Positions 8,901 to 21,000 are shown, counted from the first letter of the stretch. The stretch: DNA of 35,895 nucleotides from Schizochytrium sp. CCTCC M209059 (GCA_000818945.1 KN805417.1:216227-252121), one strand, 5' to 3'. The notes: a model not told the origin generated them from the sequence alone. Translations and numbers: made by a program.

Positions 8901-9150
8901 CGTGCGAAGCGGGCCCCGGTACCGCGACCTCTTTCGGGACGTTGCCTCAATGTCGGCGCTCCGCGAATGGTTTCCAGCGCCCTCCTCGGCCGTTCACCTG
9001 CCTGCAACGCCCCAGGACCCGGCGCAGACCCCGCTCCTGCACAGGCTGCGCACGCAGCGCGCCGCGCGGCTCGCAGAGTCTTCGAGTTCTGGGTCCTCGA
9101 GCGGGTCAGCTCTGACCTCGGCAGACTCGGCAGACTCGGCAGCTTCGTGA
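5977..9150 (+). CDS. RING-finger multi-pass membrane protein, CSC1/OSCA (TMEM63)-like
   Basis: This is a 1057-residue protein. A low-complexity acidic N-terminus leads to a C3HC4 RING: C135-x2-C138, C152-T-H154, C158-x2-C161, C176-P-I-C179. RING domains of this class recruit E2 enzymes for ubiquitin transfer. After an acidic linker come two hydrophobic segments (about 265-290 and 334-350). A soluble block of about 240 residues follows, with an LFLTFESAAHARFARQL strand-helix like the RRM-like cytosolic domain of CSC1 proteins. Then about six more membrane segments follow (about 593-612, 654-683, 701-725, 758-791, 821-840, 859-878). Topology and the segment VYPSNVDWFRL before the third membrane pass recall CSC1/OSCA/TMEM63 calcium-permeable mechanosensitive channels, but similarity is weak by eye. 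The C-terminal 170 residues are Ser/Pro/Arg-rich, and frame use there is ambiguous. ATG 5977 is the first; a later in-frame ATG at 6112 lies just after a GTAAGT, so the N-terminus is uncertain. Confidence 0.7.
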   Translation: MPGLWPGAQWRTSRTEFIGLANAEVASSPNEATSNPNQHLLVSQMHGSSATGILEARLAQIAAIGQSSQTTQNTLQDDLKTAEVKADSTTTTTAIAQDIGGANDQNNGKSSGEAPNVDDKGEGNDEDNNDEGQSCLVCLEADADDLVRLLPCTHLCMCYSCFKEQKQDAPDRKVYCPICMQEAPEYRTQQEENDDNELEREEREHAVDIQDARARADEQLAGTHIENVLGFQRPTGAPLELGFFEITEDDLKKCFGVGLMGFFRQTRILFLVCLVLTVCSTPVVLTYLTSIREGARNPDSYIAAFEVELRKWSLPTCTRDTCRVFFAEFLALDNTGPLMAAFLVLWMGCVTRSTRRKGTGVFESPELNIAARTLLVIQAPHRTDAADRRELESFFRDLQLAQLRKRQRQRQSHGPRALFMREMTPPVHEIHITGILNCSSDNLRFARAAERRLRLLADIQAHKKRLAKTSTLTKEFRQIEIALAASLSELRQLEYAYFDDLFLQEELGAVERTALHKVDFLFLTFESAAHARFARQLMHHDNRHWIWHHICLMLGAPLTRLRAIGSVEDVYPSNVDWFRLQDPHWYAQSGWPARCAMALGLLIAFNAVAGYYIWDFANDLGGNLAGGLFYIFWHKASRVALDRAFDWYGHPLRSFTLYTSVFVSVFAIDMPSYLGWPFVWSALSAYQRDPFTFPWWADRILPNLVIAEAGHCILTIVWFLGLRPFSRFISRILKGNAWTQYELDEDLCPPLWNLARAYMAMLRTAVLCVPYSGVCPWLAPLGAGHLAMLYFSEKLDFMNAVRFPYRAVTSRTGVLAARVVELCIALRLGISALTIWILYDSPTSGAAPFEVVEEKLGLSLPMLSLAGVGIVLAVIILHRISLLRRASWTVMTLNGLLLTPCRWWREAREPLVSPEARASLPGSRKASASAPSSAISRQLAGDWSPHDEPEPLSRGLLPRRRPSRRPQDAVVQLFDVRSGPRYRDLFRDVASMSALREWFPAPSSAVHLPATPQDPAQTPLLHRLRTQRAARLAESSSSGSSSGSALTSADSADSAAS

Positions 9151-9176
9151 GCGCTGTTTGCGTGGTGCGCGCAAGC

Positions 9177-9497
9177 ATGCAGGCCGCAGAGGGCTCGCAA
9201 CTGCCCTCGCGGTGGATCACCGCCCTCGTGCAGGCCAGCGCTCAGCGCCGGTCCCTCGCGCTGGGCCGCGGAAAGCGCGGTGTCATGGTGCACATGACGG
9301 CCTACGCCACCGAGCTTGTGCGCATTGTGACCAACCAGGCCAACAGGTACTGCGAGGAGGCCAGCGCCGGGCGGTCCTCGGTGCGGCGTCTGCGCGAGGA
9401 CCACTTACTTAAGGCAGTCTACGCGCTAGGCTTTCGCAGATACTATAATCGGCTCAAGGCCGCCAAGGCTAGCGACAAAGATGACAACGGCGGCGGT

Positions 9498-9534
<37 letters not shown>

Positions 9535-9935
9535 ACGACAACGAAAGTAGCATTAAAGAACGCGGAGAATGTCCTGCAGAAAGAAGCGAAGACTGCGCGC
9601 ATGAGGTTCATAACGAAACCAAGGATCAGGATGCAAGTGCTGATAGTGTTACGGCCGGCAAGCGCCCCAGGCGCGCCAAGAAGCGCGCTGCCAAGGACAT
9701 CTCCCTTTTGGCTGTGGCGGGGCCCGCCTCGTCGACGGCTACCGCAGCAGCTGCATCATCCAAGACCAGGACCGCCAGCACAGTGGCTGTTTCTAGCAAG
9801 AAGAAGCGAAGAGGCGGCGGTAGAAAACGTCCCAAGCTCACAAAGGAGGAGGAAGAGGCGCTTGCCTACGAGCAGGAGCAAATGCTGCAATCGTCGGCGG
9901 CCAAATTGGAACATGACCAAAAAGATATAAACTAA
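9177..9935 (+). CDS. histone-fold protein, NF-YB/POLE3 (Dpb4)-like
   Basis: A 252-residue protein whose first 95 residues match the H2B-like histone fold of NF-YB, Dr1 and POLE3. LPSRWITALVQ sits where these families have LPxxxIxRIxK. A long central helix (ATELVRIVTNQANRYCEE) aligns with the helix ending in T-x-A-N/S. HLLKAVYALGFRRYYNRLK matches the final helix with its GF-x-x-Y/F-x-x-x-LK ending. After the fold come a poly-Gly then poly-Asp run (near 103-120), an acidic stretch, and a Lys/Arg-rich tail with KRPRRAKKRAAK and KKKRRGGGRKRPK, which are likely nuclear localisation and DNA-contact segments. Such proteins dimerise with an NF-YC/POLE4/CHRAC-type partner. I cannot separate NF-YB from POLE3-like from sequence alone. 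ATG 9177 (A at -3) begins just before the fold; the frame is open upstream to ATG 8967. The gene starts 26 nt after the preceding stop, and its TAA overlaps the opposing USP34 stop. Confidence 0.75.
9932..9935. other. tail-to-tail overlap of two stop codons
   Basis: The plus-strand histone-fold gene ends with TAA at 9933-9935. The minus-strand deubiquitinase ends with TAG read from 9934 to 9932. The stop codons share two bases, so each gene's 3' UTR must lie inside the other's coding sequence. Confidence 0.95.
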
Positions 9936-12062
9936 TTTCCGTCTGCATCTTCGCTGGTTAGTGATGCGCGAAAGCGCGAGAGGATCGAGCGGGAGGCCTC
10001 GTCGTAGCTCTCGAGGCTCTGCATGGCCTCTGGCTCGCTGCTGAGAAGGTTGATGTACAATTCCGCTTGCTCGTTGTGGCGGATCCAGGCGTCTGTAGGT
10101 GCTCGCTTGGCAACACGCTCCAGAATCATGGCCACCTCCGCGTGCTTGCTCGGGCTGTGTCGGTGCTCGATTGCAACAAGGAGCAATACGGAGACAACAG
10201 ACATTAAGAGGGGAGGAAGGTTTCGGGAGCCGCCTTCCGTGTCCAGGTAGTGCGCGCGGAGCAGCGCCTCACACGAGTGGGTGATGGCGTCCAGGTAAAC
10301 GGCAGGCAACCGCTTGCTCTCCACCTCGCCATGCTGCAAACGCTTCATGAGTCGCGTGATGCAAGACCCAATTGCGCGTCCAAGCTCGGCCATATTTGTC
10401 AACGTCCGAGCGTGTTTCTTTGCCAGCGCCACGGTCGCCAGAACGCACTTGGAGGTCGCTTCCAGCAAATCCACGTGCTCACCAGCATGAAATTCCCCGC
10501 TCATGAGAATGAACTGGATCCATGCACTGACAGACGCTGCCTCAAGCTCCTCGACTCCTTGCATTTTTTCCGCAAGTTGGGTCTCCGTTGCATCTCTGGT
10601 CGTAGCTCCAGCGGGAGGATTCGCTGTTGTAGAAGAGTCCTCGTCTTCCATCCTCGCGCTATTCGTTGCGGCGGAGTTTGCAGCTAACGATGCTTCCCTG
10701 CGGTCGTTGAGGCGCTCCAGAGTAGCGCTGAATTGCTCTGCGAGGAGATCACGCGCATTGCGGAGACGTGCCCACACAGCGCGAAGCACGTGCAGGCCGT
10801 ATTGCATGTGTGCGCGTTTTTCCTCGGTCGATGCGTATTGTTCTACGGAGATGTTGCGCAGGTGCGTCAGCACGGTGCTCAGCATGACAGTGGTGGCCTT
10901 GCCTCTCACGAGGAGGTCTTCAGCGATGGCCGTCGCATGCGCCTCCGCAGCGTGCGCCCTCGAGGTATAAATCGACGCGATCGCATCATCCTCTGGTTCC
11001 CCAGGCGCACGCAGCCCAGCAGCGCCAGAGAGACCTCGCAGGATCAAGAGTACATTGTCGAGACTCACTCTATGCATGGGTTCCTGCACCGAGCCGATGA
11101 GAGCACTCTGTAAAAGGTCCGTCACCGCAGCAAAACTATTATCACGGAACAGTGGGATGCTGGCGCGTACCAAGAGCCGGAGTGGGGCCACCGTGCGCAC
11201 ATACTCTGTCACATCCAAAAGATAGTAGCGCACCGCCCACTTGAGGTGATGCAAACTATCGAGCATTTGGAGAGCGCCTGCGCGCGTTCTGGGGTTCCGG
11301 ACCCAGGCGCAGAACAATCGATAGTACACAGGAGCATACGTCTCATTGAAAAGGTAGTGGCCCTCTGTTGGACGCACAGCCATGGAAATGTTCAGCAGGC
11401 GGCTCCACGTTTCCGGGTCTGCCGCGCACTGCGCAAGCAAATCTTCCCTTCCTCGCGATACCTCATACAGAAAAGCAATGAGCTCTCCTTTGTTCCAGTC
11501 GCACTCGTACTTGTAGGCATCCGCAGCAAGAATTGCCGTGACAATCACATCGACCTCTGCAGCGCCAACGAAACGCTTCATAGGTTCGCCTCTGCAAAGT
11601 TTGAGCAAGACTAAAAGCGTCCGTAGCGCCGACACCAACGTGAACGGGCCTGGTTCCTTGGGCGTCTCTTTGAGGCGCTCTGCCCAGCGAGCAATTGCTC
11701 GCGAACGCGATTCGCCAGGATGTGCCGCGATCTCCTCGCCTTGGGTATCATGAAAGTCAACAGGTTCTTTCTTGGGACCCTCCCACCGCCGGATAGCAGG
11801 CTTGAGTGGAATCGATGGCAGAGCACGTCTTCGAAGTGCAATGAACTCGTATGCCGACTTGGAGCAGGACGTTTGCATGAATGATGTAGAAAGTAGCGTC
11901 AAGAGAAGTTGCAATGTTCCGAGTGTCTCGTGCTCCTCTCCTTCGCCGTCGCTGGCGGTGTCCATGCTCGTTGCTGCATTGCCGTCGTCCTTGTCCTTTG
12001 TCGTGCTTGACAGGGAGACGGCGCTTGCAGAAGTCGTTGACACTCCTCCAGCTTGAAGTCCA

Positions 12063-12095
<33 letters not shown>

Positions 12096-15000
12096 TTTGT
12101 CTTTGCTGGTGCTGATGATGATGTTGAGGCGCTACTGACGGAGTGTTTCTCTCTCAAGACTTCGGAGGCCGACGCTCGCAGTTCACGCCGCTCTTCAAAG
12201 GCGGCAACCATCAAAAGTACCATTGAGGCGGTTTCGCGCCGCACCACCTCGGACTCGTTGTCCACCAACAGCGCAAGCATCCACTCTGGTGCATGCTGAA
12301 AGAGCGCTTGCGCCACTGCAAACCGACTTGCACCGGAAAGAAGACGACTCATGTGCATTACCCCAAGACCTACGGCTTCGCAGTCAAGATTCGAGCTCAA
12401 TAACGACTCCATGAGCACAAGGGCATGGTGTTTGGCAACACTGATCGTGCGCGTCTCGTCCATGTTGAACAAACGCTCGCATGTTCGCAAAAGTGCCTCG
12501 ACAGCGGCTGCAGGCGCCACAAAGAGCATATTTCGAACAGCGCACGCAATGTGGCCGGTGAGTAGAGTACTTCCCGTACCGAGGTGTTGCAGAATGTCTT
12601 GTAGATCCGTAATCCAAAAAGAATTGTGGTGATCGACAAGGCGCATCAGAAACGGCGTACGAAAAATAAGGCCCACGTCAAGCCAAGTCAGCACGCGCCC
12701 TGCCACGCCTTCACGAAGTACAAAAGCACCACTGTCACCTTCACCGCCTACCCCATCCACGTCGTCGGCATCCAAAGCACCATCTGGGAGCTCGCAGGCA
12801 CGAACAAGTGTGGAAAGCGTGCGGACCGCCTGCAACAGCGTGGGTGAATCGAATTTGTCGCCCATGCCACGTCTGGATTCAAGATCCCGTTCTGGGTTCC
12901 GGTTGAGCACCCGAAGGCTCGGTGAGTTGTGCTCGAGCAAAAAGTCGAGCAGTCGAGGGATGGCACCCATTCGCACCATGTACGTCCGCTCAAGGTCTCC
13001 CATATCGGCAAACGCGGAGAGCACTGCAAAGAAACTGTCAATCGATCTCCACCACTGATGCGCATCGGTACTGTGTGCGAGCATCCAGCCAATGAGGCGC
13101 ACCGAAGGCGCCTCCACAGGCGGAACGCAGGGAATTCCGAGGCAGTGCTGCCAGAGGGCCTCGCCCAACTCGTCGAGACTCGGTCCGTCGAGACTGTACA
13201 AAGTGCCGACGCGAGTCAACGTCAGAGGCTGAACCAAACAGAGGGAATCGTTCTGCACAAGCTCGCCCATAGACCTCCAAAGCCACAGTCCGACGTCATA
13301 TTCCACGTGAGGTGCGCTCCAACAGCCGACGATAGATACATCGCTCTTTTCGTATCCCTCTCGCTCCTTTTCGACATTCTCCTGAAGCATTTGCACAACA
13401 AACGATCGGAACTTTTCCCGAACCTGAGGCAGGGGGCAGCGGAGGAGAAGCTGCTTGATGGCGGTCGCGCCATTGGCTTCAAAGTTCTCCAGCATTGCTT
13501 TTGTTGCTGCTGGACCGCCAAGCTCAACGAGACGCTTCAGCTGGTCCAAAAGAGTGTCAAGGTGCTCCTTCTCGCGAGCATGAACCAACGTGTTTATACA
13601 GTAGGCGGCACACGCCTGCAGGGCGGCGAGCTTGTTTCTTTTGGACACCTCGGTGCCATCCGTAACGAGTCTGCATGCTTCCACCACGAACCGACCATAG
13701 GCTGGGTCGAGCACCATCTCGTCGCTCATGTAATCAAGATTCTCTTGCCAGCAGGTGCGCCGCAATGAAGACGGTACCGCCTTGCGCAGCACAGGGAGAA
13801 CTTCCTCTGCACGAGCCTGGCCCGGTTTGAGACCTGGCAGACACGGCCTTCCGCGACGCTCATAGATGAGCATGTATGCGCTGTAAGGCTTGTTGGACCA
13901 CGATTGGTTGGGTGCGCGTTGCTGATTCGCGTCCCATTGAGCATTTTTGGCACCACCAAATGAGGTTTCTGGAATTGTAGCAGGGTCAAAGTGCGATACT
14001 TGCTCGTCGTTGAAGTGAAACCACTCACACGAGGTGCGGTCCGCCGTGGGCACTCGCTCTTTAATAAAGGAGTAATAGTGGCCGCTATCGGCAGTACCGG
14101 TATGTACAAGAATGCCCACCAGCTCGTACTCGTAGTAACTGTCTGGCTTCGAGTCTTCAAGGCGACCTTCCAGGGCCTCCCGCGTGTACTTTTTCATGTT
14201 CAATTCCAACGGGAACTCGCAGTGGTCGTTCACCTTGATCTTGCGCAAAAGCTCGAGATCGAAGTCAAATCGTTTCAGGTGAATCATAAACACGTTCGGA
14301 AGAGAGGCAAAAAAGGCGCGCTTTTGGGCGTCGCGCTTTTCATTGCACTCCCCACACAGGTACTTGTTGTCGCCTTCAAGCATCTCGCCTTCGACATAGA
14401 GGTCTAAACTCTCCAGAATGCTCTGCTTGCCCTTGACTTCGAGCTGGCACACCATAAAGTTCTCCTCGCGCTCTGAACGGTGCGAGCAGCCTTCCTTGCA
14501 CAGAATTTGGTTGCAGAGCACGCCGCCAAACAGCTCGCGTAATACATTGGGCCGCTTTGTGTCCTTGAGACCGCACTCGAGCTGATCCATTAGAACATTG
14601 AAAAACTCGTCGACGTCCTGCTGCTCGAAAATATCTACAGGGTTTCCCTGGTTAAGCGAAACCGACTCGTTGCAAAAGCACGTCATATCATACGCACGCT
14701 TCTGGCTCTCTTGGAGCCACGAAAACATCCGCCGCGTCTGACGTAAGAGCAGCTTGTATTGACGATGCTTGATGAGTTCTTCGCCTGACAAGGATCGTTC
14801 CAATGGCGGATTCTTGGGTTGTTGCACGTCCTCTTGAGGCCCCGATTTCTGTCCTGCAGCGTCCACTCGCTGCTGTTTGGGACCTTGATCGGGGTCTGGG
14901 TTGTCGTCTTGGGATTCGGATACGCTTCCGCGCCTCTCTTCTTCTTCCTGCTGCATAAGAACGCTTTCTGACTCACGTGCCCGGCGGGTGCGTTTCTTGG

Positions 15001-18000
15001 CAGTATCCCCGCTGCGAAAAATCGCCAGCCGAAATTCGGGAATCATGTAGAGCTGCTGCAAAAGCGAATTCATGTAACAGATGCAGCCGAGGTTTCGCAG
15101 CCCGACGTAGCCCGACTCAGCCTTACGCTGCGAGGCCGGCTCGTACTGCCACTGATTCTCGCGATCGCGAATTTGACGGTCGTCACTTTCCTCTTCAATG
15201 AGCCAACGCATACTTGAAGGAAAGTTCGCATGTTCGATGAGACCATGCGTGGTCAGCGGGCAAAGATCGGTCTGCTTGTGCTGCGACTCAATGAGCCGCA
15301 TTAGCTCTTGAAGACTGCTCGCGCTAGACGAGGCAGCAGCGAGGAGAAGTCGAAAGGCCGCGGCTCGGCTCGTCGCGCTCTTGCACATGGGTTTTCCATC
15401 TGCATTGCCCACTTCAATCTCAAAAAGGCACTCGTGAAAGACGAAACTCACGAGACTTTCCGGCTTGCGCAGCGTGGTTTTCAGATGTGCTCCTGACACC
15501 AACACCTCCAGCGCGTCCAATAGACCGCACAGCGTTTGATCTGGAATAGTATTGGCGCCTGTGCGTTTTTCCGTGGAGATATGACTCCGCAGAGCTGAAA
15601 AGAGACGCCCTCCGAGTTCTTCGGCCCACTCCGCGGGGGTCGCAATGCTCTCGCTTGCACCCTCGCCGCGCTTCACTCTGTCGTTCTGGGCCCTGAGTGC
15701 ATTTCTGGCCACGTCGCAGAGAAGAGAAAAGTACTCGTTTGAGCGATTATGGCATTCGGGTAGCTCTGTAGCGTCTAGGACAGAGGCAAGCGCCTGTAGC
15801 AATCCTTGACTTTGGCATGGGTACGCACGGAGACTTGCAGACACGTCCGTTTTGATGCTTCCGTCGGGGCAGCGCAAAAGACACGAAATGAGCCAGTCCT
15901 GGGAGAAGGCCTTGGCGCCAGTGCCTTGAGCCACAATGTCGACAGAGCAACCAAAGTACACAAGGTTCGATGCCTCGCAAATCCATAAACGGAGGCTCAA
16001 CGCGCGCATGACCACGTCATGGGCGACAGCTCTGTTGCGCTCTTGCGTTGATTTGCTTTCGCGGCCCGCAGGACCAATCGCGCCCTGTGCTGAAGTTTCA
16101 GGAGGCGTTGCCGTATCTGGTGGTGCTGTGGACGCGACGGTTCGCACAGCGGTCAGCAAAGCTTCGTTCAAAGCTGGACCTTGCACTTCGAGCAGTGCCA
16201 ACAACTCTGCCTTGCTCATGGCCCGCAAAAGTCTGCTGATTACGCAGAGAAACTCCAGAACACAGTACATACCGAGAGGGTGTGTGCGAAGCACAGAACT
16301 TGCTTCGGAATTCAAGGAAACGAGGACTTGAATCAACTTGGATGCAGCACCATTTACAATTGCCTTTTGCGCCCAGGCCACCGACATACCCGGTTCGACA
16401 GCGTCACTCGAAATCGCGCCAAAGCCCGAATCCTCGCAGCAGAGCATAAAGTGCATACTTTGCAGCGCATACAGGGTTTTGTGAATCGGTCTTAAATCGC
16501 ACAGCTCGTCCCAGGAGACGGAGTTCTCGCGAATCGACTGCAAAAGATCATGACGTGTTGGTAGGTCTTGGAGCAGGTCCCACGTCTGAGCAGCCACTCC
16601 ATCGCTGAGCGATCCTGCAAAAAGAAGCTCAGTAAGCAGTTGCACGTGCTCTGGTTGCTGCAAGATCGCCTCTGGATTCGTTGCGCTTGTTGGAATTGTC
16701 TCCACACTTGCACCCCGGCTGCGCTGCAGACGCCCGATGTCTTCCGCAATCTTTCCTTCGTCGCTATTACCTTGAGTGAGCACAGAATCCCCGTTCTCTG
16801 AAGCTCCATGTTGAGCGACAGCAGATTCGGTTTTGGGCGCTTCACCAATGTTCGTAGCCGCTTCGGACGCGGAAGGCAAGCTATCACTTTTCGCCGTGGC
16901 TGCTGCATTGGCATCGTCCGGATTGGCCGAGACGGCTTGGCGAACCACGACGTAGATGACCTGGCCCGATTGGAATGAAATCGTTCCCTTTTCGGCCTTA
17001 TCGGGCGCTTTGATCTCCCTTCCGCTTGAGATGAAACGCAAAAGTTCGGGGTCCTTTTGCAAAAGGGCAGCGACAGAGTTCCGCAGCTCGGCAACCGGGG
17101 CTACCTTGGCTAATTGGAGAGAAAGCTCCGCATTTGACTTGCTCACCTCCTTGATGCGCAGCTCTACAGTCTCGCCATCCAGAATTCCTTCTGCGCGGTT
17201 CACACGTTCGACGCGTGCTCCATGCGATCTCTCCACGAGACTGGGACACGCGCATGCGGCCTGGAGATCTTTGAGGAGGACCAAACACCGTACGTGGCGC
17301 CGTGAAGCAGTAGGATGTCGGCTCACCAGCGCTTGCTTTAGTTGCGCGAGCGCCTCACGCAAAAAGCCTCCAACAATCAGACCCCATGCACCGCCATCCT
17401 CAGGAGAGGAGGAGAGAGAAACAGCCTTTGAGGTTGGCACAGCCGCGTCATCACCCCAAGCTTGCGCGACGAGAGCTCGCTCATCGGGATCTTTAATTTC
17501 TTGGAGCGTTCGTTCAGCATCCGAACCCGGGGCCATGGAAGAGAACAAAGTGCAAAGCATTTTGGACGCCCGACGCGCGACAGTTCCACTGTCTGCGCGC
17601 AGGGCCATACACCAAAGCATGCCAAGTCCATAGAGATGAGCATCGACGACCTTGAAACTATTCGGGGTTCCCGACATGCTTTCGGGGCCCGACAGACAGC
17701 GACGAAGCTCTTTGGCAGATTTATTATACAGCCAGCTTGCGTCTCCAGAAAAGGCCCGCGGTGTAGCCTGGGTAAAGTTAAAGGGCCGGGGCTTGCTCCC
17801 TGGTTTATACTCGAGCCGACCAATGTCGGCATTGACAACGCGAAAAAAGTACTCGAAGAAGCTAAAGTCTCGGTTGCGCAAAGAGTCCAGAGAAAACTGG
17901 CAAAAAGTAGTCAGTAGCGCCGTACGCGCCGTTTTTGGTCCAAAGGCGTTTGCAACAAAGTGCATTTGCATGATCCACGAAAGAGCAAGGCTGCGTTCAT

Positions 18001-21000
18001 TGAGCGTGAGCGCTTTGCATCCAAGATGCTCGAGAATAACCTCGGCCTGGGTCGCAGTGAGCTGGAAATCTTCGCTTTCCTTCCCGCACGACATCACAAC
18101 AAAGCGGAGAAAGTTGAGACGAATGCGCAGACCGCGGAGGTGTGAGTACTTGCCAATGAGCTTGTAAGAGTCAAGAGGGTTCTCGGTACCCTTTTCTGTG
18201 GCCTTTCCAAAGGATGCTCCGAATGCTCCACCACCTTGCGCGTTGCTGCTCAAGCTACTGCGTCGACTATGGTTCGGAAGACTCGCGTCGCCGCCAGCCT
18301 CCAAGTCGGACGGCAGTATCGTATTCGGCAGAGTGGTTGCCGCGCTGATATCATTGTCGACGTGGCCAAGCGTTGACGAGGACGAAGCGGACGAGCCTCC
18401 TTGATTTGTCTTGAGCACGGCGCGACTCGCTACGTCTGCGTTGCTCACATCTATTTCGTCATGATGTCCGAAATCCTCGGCTTCCTCGTCGTAAATGTCG
18501 CACTCGTACTTGTCCTCGTGCATGTCCTCATCGCGAAAGTCTTCAGTGTTTGTGTGGCCTTGGCGGCCGACAGCAACCGGGGTGACAACGGGTAAGGTTT
18601 TTGTCGTTATCGCTGCTGACTCCGCGGGCACCGAGTGCGCAAACGTTAAAGCGGGCGCTGGTGCCAATTCTGGTGCTTGTGCTGATGCAATTTCGGATTC
18701 AAGAGCTGAAGATCCTGCTGTTACAGACGTTGCAGCAGCCGCTGTCGAGGAGGCAGACGAAGGCTCTGCTTCTCCCTGGCAAGCAGAGGCTGATGGTATG
18801 GAATCCGACAGGACATACTTTGAAAGAAGCGAGGTGTGGAGCTCGGGTTTTACAGCCAGAATCTTCAAGCAGTCAATTTTGTACTGTTTGAGATTTGCCA
18901 AGCACGATTCAACGAGCCAAGACTGGCATGCAGCGAGTTCTCGGCGAGACGTCGGTGTCTTTGGCTCGGTAGCCATGAGCGGCAGGTTTTGAGGCGTATC
19001 AGCTTGTTTTGACGAGGCTGGCACAGGCGTCGAGCTATCAAGGGGAAACGATGTTATGATCGCGCGCATGAGCTTGAGACTTTGCGGCACCGACTTTGAA
19101 TCCCTGAGATTGGTCATGCAAGCGCGGAGGAAGGTGGTTTGTGCAGCAAAGCACGGCTGCCAAGCGCAGAGATGAGTAAGATGTTGAAGTGCAGCCTTGT
19201 GACATGCAGCCGGACACGTCGTTTCGTCTTGCACCATGTCCCATAATAAACCAAGGCCATACCAATTTTGAGCTGAAGCAGCCTCGGTCAGGTTCACGTC
19301 GCCATGGATTCGCAGCGAGATCACGGCATTGACCGTGAAGTTTCGCACAAGCGATAATGTTTTTGTGTCATGCGCAGCAAGATCGATGCTCTTAATCTTG
19401 TCCCAGACGTAGTTGAGTTTATCGAGCCGGAGGTAGCGCGCCAACTCGGCAAGAATACTGCAAAGAGTGTCCCGAATGCTCTCGTGCGCGTTCGTTCCAA
19501 ACGCTGTATCCCAAACAAGGTCGAGATCTTCTTCCGAAAAGAGGTCTTGCGTGGCAAGAAACCTGCAAATTTCTGAACACCGTTTGAGAACTTCCGTGTG
19601 GATATAATCAGGGCCAAAAATGACCTGGACCACACGATTCTCCTTGAACCAGATTGCAAGCGCTTCCATGGCAAGGTCCGACGCAGGAGGGAGTTGAAGG
19701 GAAGTCGTCGTTGCAGTCTTTTCACTTGTTGAGGAGGGTAACGCATTGGGTAACTCCTCGCTATCGCTGTTCTTGGTCACCTCCCCTGCGCTCTGGACCT
19801 TTTCATTGCCAGAAGCGGATTCCTGTCCGGGTCCCAGCTTGGTTGGTGGGAGTTGACCCTCCTTGTTCACATTCATCACGTCCGTTGATGCTCCTTGTCC
19901 GCTCGAAGACTGAGCACTATTCGGCACAACCTCATCATTTCCAGCAGCGGCGACGCCCCTGGAAGTCTCAGGTTTCTGACGCGTTGCAGCCATGTCGCCA
20001 GGTGTCGCTGCGCTAAGAGAAATTCTGTCAAGAACTGCATCATCTGTTCGGCTCTTGAGCTTGTCGGCGACTCTTTCCAAAATGCGCTGCGTTTTGGAAC
20101 AAAGGCGATCGAGAGTCTCGAAGGAAGTGTCGGAGTCCGCGAAAGCACGGGCCGCGATGGCTAATGTCTCTCGGTCAACAGAACTTTCGCCGGCAAGTGC
20201 CTCTGCGAGAGCAGCATCAGCATCCGCTTCTTTAGCACTTGTCGTTTTCTTTTGACTCTTTCGAGAGCAGTCGGCAAGGCCTGCAAGAGCATCTGCGACG
20301 CTGTCAGCGCTTGGAACAGGCGACGGTTGTGATGACCCCACGGTGAGGCCAGCGGTGTCGTGCTCATCATGCGGATGTGGGGTCTCGGAGCGAAAGATGG
20401 ACTTGATGGCGGACTTAAAAAAAGTCTCATCCTCTGATGTGCCCGAAGGAAGGTTCCCAAGATTATTTCGCGTGCCGACATGCAATGAAGCTTCCGCAGC
20501 GGCAACATGTAAAGCGCTATCCATGAGCTCGTCCGTGGTAATTTGCAGCTGGCCCACATTTGGACGTTTGCGCAAGACACTGGACCCGATTTCCTCGAGG
20601 CTACGTTTCCTCGAGACGAGGGGACGCGCGCCTGGTTCTTTGTTCTCCACTGTCTGCGCAGCTTGCACTCTTGCGCTCTCTGAGGCCCTGAACTCTGCAT
20701 CCTCGACGATGGTGCGTATTTGACGTAGGCCGGCGAGGCGTTGTTGCATGAATGGACTACGTAGTTGCTTGAGAGCGACGGAAAGACGTAAGCCTTCGAC
20801 GCAACAGCGCGCCTCTTGGGTCGACATGATGCTTGTTCGATTGAGCAAAAAGTGTGTCTGCATGAAGATCTCGTAGAGCACGCTGCGGTCGAGGCGATGC
20901 AAGTCTGTGTTAGAAAGGCCGCTCAAGTACACGGAGAGCGCACCGACGAGCGTCTTGACCAGAAGGCCGGCCAGATGAGGGCGCAAATAGTCTACAATAT

